From assembly GCF_001431535.1 (NCBI RefSeq), contig NZ_LDJK01000040.1, positions 1 through 37,873 on the forward strand: a stretch of 37,873 nt of DNA, written 5' to 3'. Within the stretch, counting starts at the first letter, position 1; each line of letters starts with the position of its first letter. Below, piece after piece: positions 8,909 to 19,454 of the stretch. The position numbers and the translations under genes are program-made. The notes beneath the pieces are model-generated. The model ran no database searches, had not been told where the DNA came from, and saw only the letters and a list, made by a program, of their open reading frames with translations. The DNA is from Stenotrophomonas chelatiphaga (lineage in GTDB: Bacteria; Pseudomonadota; Gammaproteobacteria; Xanthomonadales; Xanthomonadaceae).

Positions 8909-9733
8909 TCACAACGCCTTGGCGTGGTGGGCGATGTGATCGCCGATGAAACTGGCGATGAAGTAGTAGCTGTGGTCATGCCCGGGTTGCAGGCGCAACT
9001 GCAGCGGGTGGCCGGCGGCTTCGCAGGCGGCCTGCAGGCGCTGCGGCTGCAGTTGTCCGCCGAGGAACTCATCGGCGTCGCCCTGGTCGACCAGCAGCGG
9101 CAGGCGCTCGGTTGCCGTCGCCACCAGTTCGCTGGCATCCCACTGCGACCACGCGCTGCGATCGGGGCCCAGGTAGGCACTGAACGCCTTCTCGCCCCAC
9201 GGCACCTGGCTGGGCGCCACGATCGGTGAGAACGCCGATACGCTGCGATAGCGGCCGGGGTTGCGCAGCGCCAGCACCAACGCGCCGTGACCGCCCATCG
9301 AATGACCACTGATGCCGCGCGCATCGGTAGCCGGGAAATGCGCTTGGATCAACGCCGGCAGCTCGTCGACGATGTAATCGTGCATGCGGTAATGCCGCGC
9401 CCACGGTTCCTGGGTGGCGTTGAGGTAGAACCCCGCGCCCTTGCCGAGGTCGTAGCCTTCCGCATCGGCCACCTCATCGCCGCGCGGACTGGTGTCCGGC
9501 GCGACCAGGATGAGCCCGTGCTCGGCAGCGTAGCGCTGGGCACCGGCCTTGGTGATGAAGTTCTGTTCGTTGCAGGTCAGCCCGCTCAGCCAGTACAGCA
9601 CCGGCAGCTTCTGCGTGGCGGCCTGCGGTGGCAGGTAGACCGCGAATTTCATCTCGCAGTCCAGCACCTCCGAACGGTGCTGGTAGACGTCCTGCCAGCC
9701 GCCGAAACAGGCGCGGTGTTCAATGCGTTCCAT
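8909..9733 (-). CDS. fghA: S-formylglutathione hydrolase
   Basis: Second enzyme of glutathione-dependent formaldehyde oxidation: it hydrolyses S-formylglutathione to formate and glutathione in the cytoplasm. This 274-residue alpha/beta hydrolase has the esterase D signature. The nucleophile is Ser145 in [10 protein letters not shown]. An oxyanion region lies near [11 protein letters not shown] (residues 49-59), the acidic residue is in [10 protein letters not shown], and the catalytic His is in [11 protein letters not shown]. It starts 14 bp after the stop of the class III alcohol dehydrogenase gene, so the two are clearly one operon under FrmR. Confidence 0.95.
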   Translation of the reverse strand: MERIEHRACFGGWQDVYQHRSEVLDCEMKFAVYLPPQAATQKLPVLYWLSGLTCNEQNFITKAGAQRYAAEHGLILVAPDTSPRGDEVADAEGYDLGKGAGFYLNATQEPWARHYRMHDYIVDELPALIQAHFPATDARGISGHSMGGHGALVLALRNPGRYRSVSAFSPIVAPSQVPWGEKAFSAYLGPDRSAWSQWDASELVATATERLPLLVDQGDADEFLGGQLQPQRLQAACEAAGHPLQLRLQPGHDHSYYFIASFIGDHIAHHAKAL

Positions 9734-9747
9734 GGCGTGTCCCTTGA

Positions 9748-11224
<1,477 letters not shown>

Positions 11225-11243
11225 CTGGCAGCGGCCATGGAAC

Positions 11244-11262
11244 TATACTGGGGGACAGTATA
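11244..11262 (-). promoter_or_regulatory. FrmR/RcnR-type operator over the frm promoter
   Basis: A perfect inverted repeat, TATACT and AGTATA, flanks a G-tract: TACT-GGGGGAC-AGTA. This agrees with the TACT-(G6-N)-AGTA layout known for RcnR-type sites. It sits 20-38 bp before the frmR start, and the repeat itself supplies a -10-like TATAGT for leftward transcription, so a bound repressor would block RNA polymerase. Autoregulation is inferred. Confidence 0.8.
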
Positions 11263-11303
11263 TTGATGACCGCTGCGACCGTCCATCCCTTGTCCTGGCA
11301 GGG

Positions 11304-13310
11304 TCAGCCCTGGCCCGCCGCCAGCGCCCGCACCAGCGCCTCCAGGTGCACGAAGTACTGCATGATCGGGTTGTCCGGTTTCCCTGCAGCCTCGGCATGC
11401 AGCAGGAAGGGATTCATCAGCGAGTGGCGCAGGATGGACAGGCTGCCTACGCTGCCGGCCTCGCCGCCATCGAGCCCGAGCTGGCGCAGGATGCGCTGCA
11501 TGTCCCGCCGGCCTACTGCCTGCTCCCGCAGGGAGGTACTGGAGGCGATGAAGGCCGGGCACCGCGCATTTCCCGCCGGATCCGGCCTGAGCCGGTCATG
11601 GAGCCGCTGCACGAACCGGCTGGCGGTTTCGATGCAGCCGTTGCCCTGCGGGTTCAAGGCAAGGCACACCAGGTTGCTGTCCGGCTCGCAGGGCAACAGC
11701 ACGTTGGCCACGTCGCGAACGCGTTCGGCGAAATCCGTCGCCTGGCGTGTGAAAAACTCGGCGGCCAGGATGGTGCGACGTGCCAGCACGCCGAAATGGG
11801 CATGGTCCAGCGGCAGCACGCGCTGGCTGACATAGGCCGCCGCGGCCATGGCACCCGGTCGCGAGCCCTCCGGGGTGAACTGGCCCACGCGCGCGTACTG
11901 ACCGATGTAGCCGGCCGCGGGATCACCGGCGAACACGTAGTCGGCCTGTTCGGCCAGCAGGGGCATGGCGCGGTTGTCACGGCACACGAAGGCACCTGCG
12001 CCGCAGGCCAGGTACCCCAGTTTGTGCGGATCCACGGTGGCCGAATCTGCCCGGGCCAGGCCCGCGAACGCACGGTAGACATAGGGCTGCGGGAAGTCGC
12101 GATACTCTGCGCGCATGTCCTGCAACGAGCGTAGCGCCCCGCTTTCATGGCGGAACACGCTGGCCAGATAGCCGCCCCATGACGCATCGACGTGCACGCC
12201 GAAGCCCAGCCCTTCGCGGGTCGAGCGATCACGCGCATCGCATATCGCCTCCACCGGATCGATGCTGCCGTACTCGGTGCTGCCCAGCACGGCCACGACC
12301 ATCAGCACCGGCTGCCGCGTCCGCGCGCAGTCGCGCAGCGCTTCGTCCAGGGCCTCGATATCCAGGCGCATGCCCTGGGTGCGCAGCAGCCGCAGTTGCG
12401 CCTTCCCCAGGCCGACCAGCTTCATGCCCTTGGTCCAGGAATAGTGAACGGTCGACGAGGCCAGCACCTGCGGAACGCGGAGCGTGGGATGGCGAGCGAA
12501 GAACTCGTTCAGGCCCAGTGTTTCTACCTGCTGCTGACTGACCCGGGCCCGCCACCGCTGGCGATCAGCGGGTGCAAGCGCGGCGGTCCACGCCTGCCAT
12601 TGCTGGAACAGCGCGATGCCGGCTGCGGGATCGCAGTTGAACGCCGCATCGTCGTCCACCGGCAAGGGAATGTCCGGCACCCTGGCAGCGCGCAGCGCCA
12701 CCGGCCAGGCCTTCAGTGACATGGCCAGGCGCAGCGCCTGGTAGTTGGCGGTGGTGCCACCGGAGGTCAGATGGCCGAAGGCACAGTCCGGCTGCCTGAC
12801 GTCGTGGGGCCAGCCGAGCATGCGGGCCAATTGCAGGCCGACCTCCATTTCCATGCGCATGGTGACCGCGCCGGAGTCGGTGTTGATGTTGTTGGGGTCG
12901 TAAGGCAGCGTCAGCATCTGCGCCAACAGGCCGGGCAACAGCAGGTCCGATGACATGTGGCCGATGTAACGCGGGCTGTGGAAAGGCACTGAATCCTTCA
13001 GCGCACTGGACAGTGCACTGAGTTCTTCGAACATGCGCTTCTGCAGCTGACGGTATTTTGGCGACGCAGCAGGCATGGCTCGCACGGGGGTGTCGCCCTG
13101 CGGGTGCAGGCTTCGACGCCACTGGACATGATCGCGGAAGAAGGCGTAGAGCAGCTCCTGGATGACCCCATCGTTGTCCGCGAAGGGCCCGAGAAAGCAG
13201 GCAGCCATGGGATCCTGCATCGATCGCAGCGCGGGCCTGGCGGGGAGGTCGGGGGCAGCAGCGGGCCACGCCCGGGTAAATGCGGTGGGATTGAAAGCGT
13301 GTGATTGCAT
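11304..13310 (-). CDS. PLP-dependent amino acid decarboxylase, tyrosine-decarboxylase-like (group II)
   Basis: A large pyridoxal-phosphate decarboxylase of 668 residues from ATG 13310. Landmarks: HMSSDLLLPG (residues 118-127), substrate-side NNINTDSGAVT, phosphate-binding TSGGTTANYQ (182-191), STVHYSWTKG with His289 stacking on the cofactor, Asp375 in VHVDASWGGY, and the Schiff-base Lys430 in TVDPHKLGY. These fit the bacterial tyrosine decarboxylase branch rather than GadB. The product would be an amine plus CO2; Tyr, Phe, DOPA or Trp are candidate substrates. The 13310 start has AAAGG upstream. An in-frame ATG at 13379 would add 23 residues but has no ribosome-binding site. No amino acid/amine antiporter is adjacent, which is unusual for an acid-resistance decarboxylase. 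Confidence 0.88.
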   Translation of the reverse strand: MQSHAFNPTAFTRAWPAAAPDLPARPALRSMQDPMAACFLGPFADNDGVIQELLYAFFRDHVQWRRSLHPQGDTPVRAMPAASPKYRQLQKRMFEELSALSSALKDSVPFHSPRYIGHMSSDLLLPGLLAQMLTLPYDPNNINTDSGAVTMRMEMEVGLQLARMLGWPHDVRQPDCAFGHLTSGGTTANYQALRLAMSLKAWPVALRAARVPDIPLPVDDDAAFNCDPAAGIALFQQWQAWTAALAPADRQRWRARVSQQQVETLGLNEFFARHPTLRVPQVLASSTVHYSWTKGMKLVGLGKAQLRLLRTQGMRLDIEALDEALRDCARTRQPVLMVVAVLGSTEYGSIDPVEAICDARDRSTREGLGFGVHVDASWGGYLASVFRHESGALRSLQDMRAEYRDFPQPYVYRAFAGLARADSATVDPHKLGYLACGAGAFVCRDNRAMPLLAEQADYVFAGDPAAGYIGQYARVGQFTPEGSRPGAMAAAAYVSQRVLPLDHAHFGVLARRTILAAEFFTRQATDFAERVRDVANVLLPCEPDSNLVCLALNPQGNGCIETASRFVQRLHDRLRPDPAGNARCPAFIASSTSLREQAVGRRDMQRILRQLGLDGGEAGSVGSLSILRHSLMNPFLLHAEAAGKPDNPIMQYFVHLEALVRALAAGQG

Positions 13311-13586
13311 GCGGATGGACACCTTTGCCGTGGCAGAAGAGTGCTGCCGCGGCAACGCAGGCGGTTGCGCCTGCTTCATGGCGGGTGCGCGTGCAGCAGC
13401 GTGATCCTGCGTTGCGCGGCCGACGGCGATTGCAGGGAATCTGCCCGGCCAGGCATCCGGATTTCCGGCGAGCGCCCGCTTGCGGTTGGTCCCGTCATCC
13501 CTTGTGCGGTAGTGCCCCGCGCGCGCCCGCCATTCAGATGCCCCGCGCAGGGTCGGACCTGCATGCGGGCAGCACCTTGGTGCCAT

Positions 13587-14474
13587 TCACGTCCCGCGCA
13601 GCAGGTCCACGAAAGCCCTCAGCGCCGATGTCATCTGCCGCTGTCGCGGGTAGTACAGCACGAACCCCGGGAACGGCGGACTCCAGTCCTCCAGCATGCT
13701 GACCAGCTGCCCGGAATCCAGCCACGGGCGCGCGGCATCTTCCAGCACGTAGGCAATGCCGAGCCCGTCCAGCACGGCGCGCACGATGGTGGTCTGCTCG
13801 CTCAAGGTGATCCGGCCCTGCACGTCGATCTCCAGCGATTCTTCGCCCCGCTCGAACTGCCACTTGTACAGATGGCCACTGGCGAAGCGGAAGCGCACGC
13901 ACGGGTGCCGCAGCAGGTCGCGCGGGTGTTGCGGGGTCTCATGCTGGGCCAGGTAGGCCGGTGATGCCACGATCATGCCGCGCAGCGGTGGACCCAGCGG
14001 CACCGCCACCATGTCTTCAGGCACGAACTCGTGCAGGCGCACCCCGGCATCGAATCCTTCGGCGACGATATCCACCAGGCCGTCGTTTTCGGTCACCTCG
14101 ATGCGCACGTCCGGATGCGCGCGCAGGAAATCGGCCAGCCGCGGACTGAGCTGGGTCGGCACGGCGGCACGGGCCGCGTTGATGCGCAACAACCCCGCTG
14201 GCGTGGCGCGGAACCGGTTCATTTCCTCCAGCGCGTCACTCACTTGTCCCAGTGCCGGCTGCAACCGCTCCATCAGCCGCTGGCCGGCCTCGGTCAGCGA
14301 TACGCTGCGCGTGGTGCGGTGGAACAGGCCGACGCCCAGCCGCTCTTCCAGCGCGCGGATGGCGTAGCTCACCGCGGACGTGGACAACGCCAGTTCGGCA
14401 CCGGCACGGCGGAAGCTGCGATGGCGCGCCACGGCGGCAAACGCCGCGAGATGGGTGAGGTTATCCGTCGCCAT
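13587..14474 (-). CDS. LysR-family transcriptional regulator
   Basis: A 295-residue LysR regulator. The winged helix-turn-helix occupies residues 5-64 (LAAFAAVARHRSFRRAGAEL, then RALEERLGVGLFHRTTRSV), followed by a linker helix and a periplasmic-binding-protein-like effector domain (RINAARAAVPTQLSP, IVDIVAEGFDAGVR). It is of the type often found beside alcohol dehydrogenase and oxidoreductase genes. It is divergent from the zinc alcohol dehydrogenase, with a 104-bp shared gap, so that gene is the likely target. The effector is unknown. Confidence 0.93.
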   Translation of the reverse strand: MATDNLTHLAAFAAVARHRSFRRAGAELALSTSAVSYAIRALEERLGVGLFHRTTRSVSLTEAGQRLMERLQPALGQVSDALEEMNRFRATPAGLLRINAARAAVPTQLSPRLADFLRAHPDVRIEVTENDGLVDIVAEGFDAGVRLHEFVPEDMVAVPLGPPLRGMIVASPAYLAQHETPQHPRDLLRHPCVRFRFASGHLYKWQFERGEESLEIDVQGRITLSEQTTIVRAVLDGLGIAYVLEDAARPWLDSGQLVSMLEDWSPPFPGFVLYYPRQRQMTSALRAFVDLLRGT

Positions 14475-14578
14475 TGTCCAGTCCGCCTTGATGAATCATC
14501 CCGATCAACGGCCTACAAGGCACGCCGCCGTGGGCGTATTGTAAAGCGCCTTTCCATAAACCCTGCCAAGGATCCCCC

Positions 14579-15631
14579 ATGTCCCTCGCCAAAGCCTATG
14601 CCGCGCACTCCACTACCGCGCCGCTGGTTCCGTTCACCTTCGAGCGCCGCGCCGTCGCCGCCGGCGACGTCCGCATCGAGATCCTGTACAGCGGCATCTG
14701 CCACTCCGACCTGCACCAGGCCCGCGATGACTGGGGCGGCGCCAAGTACCCGATGGTTCCCGGCCACGAGATCATCGGCAAGGTGGTCGAAGTCGGCGCC
14801 GAGGTCACCAAGCTGAAAGTCGGCGACTTCGCCGGCGTCGGCTGCATGGTCGATTCCTGCCGCCACTGCGAAGCCTGCAACGCCGATCTGGAACAGTACT
14901 GCGCCGAAGGCTCCACCTTCACCTACAACGGCACCGACCGCCATACCGGCGAGCCCACCCAGGGCGGCTATTCCGACCACATCGTGGTCGAGCAGCGCTT
15001 CGTGGTTAAGGTGTCCGAGACCCTGGACCTGAAGGCCGCCGCGCCGCTGCTGTGCGCCGGCATCACCACCTATTCGCCGCTCAAGCACTTCAAGGTCGGA
15101 CCCGGCCAGAAGGTCGGCGTGATCGGTCTGGGCGGCCTGGGCCACATGGGCGTGAAGTTCGCCAAGGCACTGGGCGCGCACGTGGTGATGATCACCACCA
15201 CCCCGGAAAAGGGCGCCGATGCCACGCGCCTGGGCGCCGATGAAGTGCTGGTCTCGCGTGATCCAGAGCAGATGAAGGCCCACGCGGGCAGCTTCGACTT
15301 CCTGCTCAACACCATCCCGGTCGGGCATGACACCAACCCGTACATGGGCCTGCTCAAGCGCGATGCCACGATGTGCCTGGTGGGCGTGCTGACCGAACTC
15401 GATCCGCCGCTGACCGGCGTGAGCGTGATCTTCGGCCGCAAGCACCTGACCGGATCGGCGATCGGCGGCATGGCGGAAACCCAGGAGATGATGGATTTCT
15501 GCGCAGAGCACGGCATCGTCAGCGACGTGGAAGTGATCAACATCCAGGACGTCAACGAAGCCTGGGAGCGCATGGCCAAGAACGATGTGCGCTACCGCTT
15601 CGTGATCGACATGGCCTCGATCAAGGGCTGA
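14579..15631 (+). CDS. Zinc-dependent alcohol dehydrogenase, YahK/cinnamyl-alcohol-dehydrogenase type
   Basis: A 350-residue medium-chain zinc dehydrogenase of the CAD/YahK branch, usually NADPH-dependent aldehyde reductases. Catalytic zinc: Cys41 (YSGICHSDLH), His63 and Glu64 (PGHEIIG). Structural zinc: Cys94, Cys97, Cys100 and Cys108 (DSCRHCEACNADLEQYC). The coenzyme turn is GVIGLGGLGHMGVKFAKA, and the C-terminus holds GSAIGGMAETQEMMDFCAEH. An AAGGA ribosome-binding site precedes the ATG. A LysR gene is divergent from it, suggesting induction by an aldehyde or other effector. A strong terminator follows at 15654. Confidence 0.94.
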   Translation: MSLAKAYAAHSTTAPLVPFTFERRAVAAGDVRIEILYSGICHSDLHQARDDWGGAKYPMVPGHEIIGKVVEVGAEVTKLKVGDFAGVGCMVDSCRHCEACNADLEQYCAEGSTFTYNGTDRHTGEPTQGGYSDHIVVEQRFVVKVSETLDLKAAAPLLCAGITTYSPLKHFKVGPGQKVGVIGLGGLGHMGVKFAKALGAHVVMITTTPEKGADATRLGADEVLVSRDPEQMKAHAGSFDFLLNTIPVGHDTNPYMGLLKRDATMCLVGVLTELDPPLTGVSVIFGRKHLTGSAIGGMAETQEMMDFCAEHGIVSDVEVINIQDVNEAWERMAKNDVRYRFVIDMASIKG

Positions 15632-15653
15632 TCAGTACACGGGATCAGCGAAC

Positions 15654-15701
15654 GGGGTCAGGGTCCTTTCGCGTAGCGAAAGGACCCTGACCCCTGCTTT
15701 T
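15654..15701. terminator. Strong bidirectional terminator / GGGGTCAG palindrome
   Basis: A perfect 19-bp stem (15654-15672 with 15676-15694, 3-base loop GTA) is followed by a T-rich tract, TGCTTTTATTC. It lies between the convergent alcohol dehydrogenase and gshA genes, so it can end both. Two relatives with the same GGGTC(A/G)GAGTCCTT core occur at 25860 and 27506. Confidence 0.85.
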
Positions 15702-15751
15702 ATTCTCTTTTCAACGTGGCCGGCCGGCCGCCCGCCCGGCCCGGTCAATGA

Positions 15752-17116
15752 TCAGTACGCGAATTCGCGGAACACGTGGTCCACGTCGCCATTCCAGCGC
15801 CCATGGAACAGCGCAAGCTTGCGCTCGGCCGGGGTCAGGCCGGACTCGACGATTTCCTGCAGCACGTCCAGGTAATGGCTTTCGTCCATGCCGTCGCTGT
15901 TCAACGCAGCGCGGCGCTTCAGGCCGCCCACGGCGATCCTGACCGCCTCGCGCGAGAGATCCCGCACCGTGCCATTACGGAACGGCAGGTTCATCGCATG
16001 CTTCGGCACGCCATCGCGCAGTGCGTGGCGCTCGACCAGGGTGAAATCACGCACCAGGTCCCAGGCCGCATCCAGGGCTTCATCGTCATACAGCAGGCCC
16101 ACCCAGAACGCCGGCAACGCGCACAGGCGGCTCCAGGGGCCACCGTCGGCACCGCGCATCTCCAGGTACTTCTTCAACCGCACTTCCGGGAAGGCGGTGG
16201 TCATGTGGTCGGCCCAGTCGGTCAGGGTCGGCAACTGGCCCGGCAGCACCGGAAGCCTGCCCGCCATGAAATCGCGGAAGCTCTGGCCGCTGGCATCGTG
16301 GTACACGCCGTCGCGGTAAGAGAAGTACATCGGCACATCGAGCAGGTAATCCACGTAGCGCTCGTAACCGAAGCCGTCCTCGAACACGAAATCGAGCATG
16401 CCGGTGCGGTCGGCATCGGTGTCGGTCCAGATGTGCGAACGGTAGCTGAGGTAGCCGTTCGGCTTGCCTTCGGTGAACGGCGAATCGGCGAACAGCGCGG
16501 TGGCGATCGGCTGCAGCGCCAGCGACACGCGGAACTTCTTCACCATGTCTGCTTCGGACGCGTAATCCAGGTTGACCTGCACCGTGCAGGTGCGGGTCAT
16601 CATGTCCAGGCCGAGCGAACCGACCTTGGGCATGTAGTTCTTCATGATCTGGTAGCGGCCCTTCGGCATCCACGGCATCTCATCGCGCTTCCACTTCGGC
16701 TGGAAACCCATGCCGAGGAAACCCAGCTGCAACTCACCAGCGACCTGCGCCACTTCATTGAGATGGGTACCGGTTTCCACGCAGGTGTGGTGGATGGTCT
16801 CCACTGCCGCGCCGGACAACTCCAGCTGGCCGGCCGGCTCCAGGGTCACCGAAGCGCCATCGCGCAGCAGGGCGATGGTCCGGCCCTTTTCCTGCACCGC
16901 TTCCCAGCCAAACCGCTGCAGGCCCTGCAGCAGCGCTTCGATACCGCGCTCGCCGTCGAAGGTGGGGGCACGCAGGTCGTCCAGCCGGAAGCCGAATTTT
17001 TCATGCTCGGTACCGATGCGCCAGGCGGCGCGCGGCTTTTCTCCCGAGGCGATCACCTCCACCAGCTGCGAACGGTCAGTGATGGGCGTCTGCGCGACGT
17101 GGCTGGGGCTCGACAA
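15752..17116 (-). CDS. gshA: Glutamate-cysteine ligase, plant/proteobacterial type
   Basis: First and rate-limiting step of glutathione synthesis: ATP-dependent joining of the glutamate gamma-carboxyl to cysteine. It has 454 residues and belongs to the GCS2 family found in plants and xanthomonads, not the E. coli type. Signatures include RIGTEHEKFGF (residues 34-44), VTLEPAGQLELSG, the TRTCTVQVNLDYASE strand, and RSHIWTDTDADRTGML. A start at TTG 17116 (giving MSSPSHVAQTP) is chosen because homology seems to begin there and the length fits the family. The alternative ATG at 17182 adds 22 proline-rich residues of doubtful value. It is divergent from the AraC gene. Its product feeds the FrmA-FghA pathway. 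Confidence 0.93.
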   Translation of the reverse strand: MSSPSHVAQTPITDRSQLVEVIASGEKPRAAWRIGTEHEKFGFRLDDLRAPTFDGERGIEALLQGLQRFGWEAVQEKGRTIALLRDGASVTLEPAGQLELSGAAVETIHHTCVETGTHLNEVAQVAGELQLGFLGMGFQPKWKRDEMPWMPKGRYQIMKNYMPKVGSLGLDMMTRTCTVQVNLDYASEADMVKKFRVSLALQPIATALFADSPFTEGKPNGYLSYRSHIWTDTDADRTGMLDFVFEDGFGYERYVDYLLDVPMYFSYRDGVYHDASGQSFRDFMAGRLPVLPGQLPTLTDWADHMTTAFPEVRLKKYLEMRGADGGPWSRLCALPAFWVGLLYDDEALDAAWDLVRDFTLVERHALRDGVPKHAMNLPFRNGTVRDLSREAVRIAVGGLKRRAALNSDGMDESHYLDVLQEIVESGLTPAERKLALFHGRWNGDVDHVFREFAY

Positions 17117-17202
17117 GGGACAGGCTCGCTGAAGGGGTGGCGGATGGAATGGGGTTGTGGCCCCGTCATCACAAGGGCGCACTATAGCGTGAGGCCTGCC
17201 CG

Positions 17203-17220
17203 CGTCACGCCTCCGTGACG
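17203..17220. promoter_or_regulatory. Inverted repeat in the gshA/araC-type divergent gap
   Basis: CGTCAC (17203-17208) and GTGACG (17215-17220) form a 6-bp dyad with a 6-base spacer, 49 bp before the AraC-type gene. It could be a regulator site for either gene or chance; no T-run supports a terminator. Confidence 0.3.
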
Positions 17221-17268
17221 GACTTCAGCATCCCACCTGCGGGGGCTTGACCCTCGTACACTGGAGGG

Positions 17269-18117
17269 ATGACGTCCGTCCCGCCCGCCATGGCCGAATC
17301 CGACACTGCCAGCGTACTGGCCGACATGGCCAGCCTCGCCCACTGTGCGCGTGCCGAAGGTTATGCCTGCGTCACCGCCCTGCGCGAACACGGCGCACGC
17401 TCGGTGGAAATTCCCCAGCCGCAGTTCGCGATCCTGCTGGAAGGCGAAAAGCGCGTACGCACGGCGACCCAGTCGCTGCATTTCGCGCCCGGCGACATCT
17501 TCCTGATCAGCCGTCGCTGCCGCATCGATGTGGTCAACCTGCCCGACGCACGTTGCGGACGCTATACCAGCGCCGTGGTGCCGTTCTGCAGCGAGGCGCT
17601 GGCCGCCGCACGCACGTTGTGGAACGAGCCCCTCCCCGCCGCGGGCGAGGCGCTGGCACGCCTGCCGTTGGACGCGCACGGTGCGCTGCTGCGACGCTGG
17701 CGGCAGGCGCTGCAGGATGGCCATTACAGCGAGGCGCGGCTGGCCCTGGCCAGCTTCGCCATCACCCTGGCCCGGCAGGGTCATGGCAGCCTGCTGCTGG
17801 CGCCGCAACCGACGCTGTCCGAACAGGTGCGCGACCGCCTGGCCGCGGAGCCGGCGCGCGACTGGCAATCCCACGATGTGGAAGCCGCACTTGCCATCAG
17901 CGGGGCCACCCTGCGACGCCGGCTGTCCAGCGAAGGCACCAGCCTGCGCCAGCTGCTGACCGAAGCGCGGCTGGCCCACGCGATGGGCCTTTTGTACACC
18001 ACCGCGCTGCCGCTGAAAGCGGTCGCCGCGCGGGTGGGCTATCGCTCGCTGCCAAGCTTCAGCAAGCGCTTCGTCGAGCGTTACGGCCTGCACCCGTCGG
18101 ATATCGGGCGGGCCTGA
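17269..18117 (+). CDS. AraC-family transcriptional regulator
   Basis: A 282-residue regulator. The N-terminal half is a cupin-like sensor (QPQFAILLEGEKRVRTATQS, LHFAPGDIFLISRRC), and the C-terminal third is the AraC double helix-turn-helix (VEAALAISGATLRRRLSSEG, LPLKAVAARVGYRSLPSFSK). A GGAGGG ribosome-binding site fits the ATG at 17269; MAES at 17290 is a weaker alternative. This resembles regulators with a cupin sensor that respond to small exogenous compounds. Its target could be itself or the downstream metallo-hydrolase, but a REP-filled gap separates them. Confidence 0.9.
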   Translation: MTSVPPAMAESDTASVLADMASLAHCARAEGYACVTALREHGARSVEIPQPQFAILLEGEKRVRTATQSLHFAPGDIFLISRRCRIDVVNLPDARCGRYTSAVVPFCSEALAAARTLWNEPLPAAGEALARLPLDAHGALLRRWRQALQDGHYSEARLALASFAITLARQGHGSLLLAPQPTLSEQVRDRLAAEPARDWQSHDVEAALAISGATLRRRLSSEGTSLRQLLTEARLAHAMGLLYTTALPLKAVAARVGYRSLPSFSKRFVERYGLHPSDIGRA

Positions 18118-18132
18118 AACACGGCATGCACC

Positions 18133-18265
18133 GTAGCGCCGCAGGGTGCTGGGCAGGATGCCCTGCATAGCCGTGCTCGGCGAGCGCAGTGGTGGGCAGC
18201 AGCGTGAGGACCCACGGTCGTCACCCACCGACAGCGAAAGCAGACGGCCAGCGGCCGTCACTACC
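18133..18265. repeat. Composite REP cluster
   Basis: Several imperfect palindromes in a row: a GTAGCGCCG head with GCAGGG/CCCTGC arms (18133-18166), a half-unit CCGTGCTCGGCGAGCGCAG (18171-18189), a GAGGACCCACGGTCGTCACCC unit, and GACGGCC-AGC-GGCCGTC followed by ACTACC (18243-18265). The same parts in another order occur at 34063-34203. The cluster lies between two genes on the same strand. Confidence 0.7.
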
Positions 18266-18380
18266 GGGGATGGATGGGCCGTCATCGAGCGCCATGCGCA
18301 CCAGCTTGAGCACATCGCACCGCCGCGCCACGCGACGATGGCTTCCAGCGGAATGTCCCGCGCAACCAGGCCGAACCACC

Positions 18381-19352
18381 ATGTCCCTGCAACGCTCCGC
18401 GCTGGCCAGCGCCCTGCTGCTTACCCTGTGTGCCTCGCCCCTGGCCGCCCTGGCCAGCACTCTTGCGCCGCCCCGCGCCGAACAGGTCCCCGGCGTCTAC
18501 CACCAGCGCATCGGCGACCTTCAGGTCACCGCGCTGTTCGATGGCGTCGTGGCACTGGCCCGCAGGGAGCTGGTCGGTGTCGACCCGGCCATCGTCACCC
18601 GCGCCCTGCAGGACCGCTACGTGCCGGAAAGTCCGAAGGGCCTGCAGACAGCAGTGAACGCCTTCCTGATCCGCGAAGGTGACCACCTGACCCTGGTCGA
18701 CGCCGGCACCGCACAGTGCTTCGGCCCCGGGTTGGGACAGGTGCTGGCCAACCTGCGCGCGGCCGGCGTGGACCCGGCCGACGTGGATGACGTGTTGCTG
18801 ACCCATGCCCACCCCGACCATCTGTGCGGCATCGTCGATGCGCACGGTGCGATCGCCTATCCCAACGCCACCGTCTGGTTGTCCAGGGCCGACGCGGACT
18901 ACTGGCTGGACCCTGCCAGCGAAAGCACCGCGCCGCAGGGCGTGCGCTTCGCCTTCGCGCTGGCGCGCAGCGCTGCCGCGCCCTACCAGGCCGGCAACCG
19001 GCTGCGCACCTTCGCCCCGGGCGACGCACTGCCCGGCCATGCGGTCGCACTGGATACCCACGGCCACACCCCCGGGCACGTCTCGTTCCGTTTCGACAGC
19101 CAAGGCCAGTCACTGCTGGTGTGGGGCGACGTGCTGCATTACCACGCAGTGCAGTTCGCCCACCCCGATGCCTCGTTCGAAGCCGACAGCGACCGGCGCG
19201 CAGCGATCCACAGCCGCACGGCGATGCTGGCGCAGGCCACGCAGGGAAGATGGTGGGTTGCAGGCGCGCACCTGCCGTTCCCGGGGCTGGGCCACGTGCG
19301 CAGCGAAGGTGAGGCGTATGCGTGGGTGCCGGCAGAGTATTCGCCGCTTTGA
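18381..19352 (+). CDS. Exported metallo-beta-lactamase-fold hydrolase
   Basis: A 323-residue MBL-fold protein with a signal peptide (residues 1-27, ending PLAALAS), so periplasmic. The zinc motif is LLTHAHPDHLCGI (HxHxDH). Further ligands are His in DTHGHTPGHVSFRFD and the Asp of LVWGDVLHYHAVQF, with the final His in VAGAHLPFPGLGHV. This pattern is shared with quorum-quenching-lactonase-like and other MBL hydrolases; it lacks the sequence context of the L1 carbapenemase, so I do not call it a beta-lactamase. The ATG at 18381 starts the signal peptide. Longer in-frame versions translate REP DNA and are rejected. Confidence 0.9.
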   Translation: MSLQRSALASALLLTLCASPLAALASTLAPPRAEQVPGVYHQRIGDLQVTALFDGVVALARRELVGVDPAIVTRALQDRYVPESPKGLQTAVNAFLIREGDHLTLVDAGTAQCFGPGLGQVLANLRAAGVDPADVDDVLLTHAHPDHLCGIVDAHGAIAYPNATVWLSRADADYWLDPASESTAPQGVRFAFALARSAAAPYQAGNRLRTFAPGDALPGHAVALDTHGHTPGHVSFRFDSQGQSLLVWGDVLHYHAVQFAHPDASFEADSDRRAAIHSRTAMLAQATQGRWWVAGAHLPFPGLGHVRSEGEAYAWVPAEYSPL

Positions 19353-19365
19353 CCGGGCCGGATCG

Positions 19366-19425
19366 GTAGGGACGGCCGCTGGCCGTCCTGCTTCAACCCG
19401 GATGACGGCCAGCGGCCGTCACTAC
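19366..19425. repeat. Inverted pair of REP units (BIME-like)
   Basis: A forward unit, GTAGGGACGGCCGCTGGCCG (19366-19385), faces an inverted unit, GACGGCCAGCGGCCGTCACT (19404-19423), separated by about 16 bases. Each unit is itself a palindrome and the pair can form one long hairpin. It sits between the convergent MBL-hydrolase and engB genes, where it could serve both transcripts. Confidence 0.8.
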
Positions 19426-19454
19426 CCACACCCGGATCTTTTTCCCTGCGGGGT

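Noticed and set aside
18381..19352. Metallo-beta-lactamase-fold protein as a carbapenemase (L1-like) resistance gene
   Set aside because: It has the HxHxDH fold motif but the surrounding sequence fits lactonase-like MBL hydrolases; fold alone does not support a resistance call.
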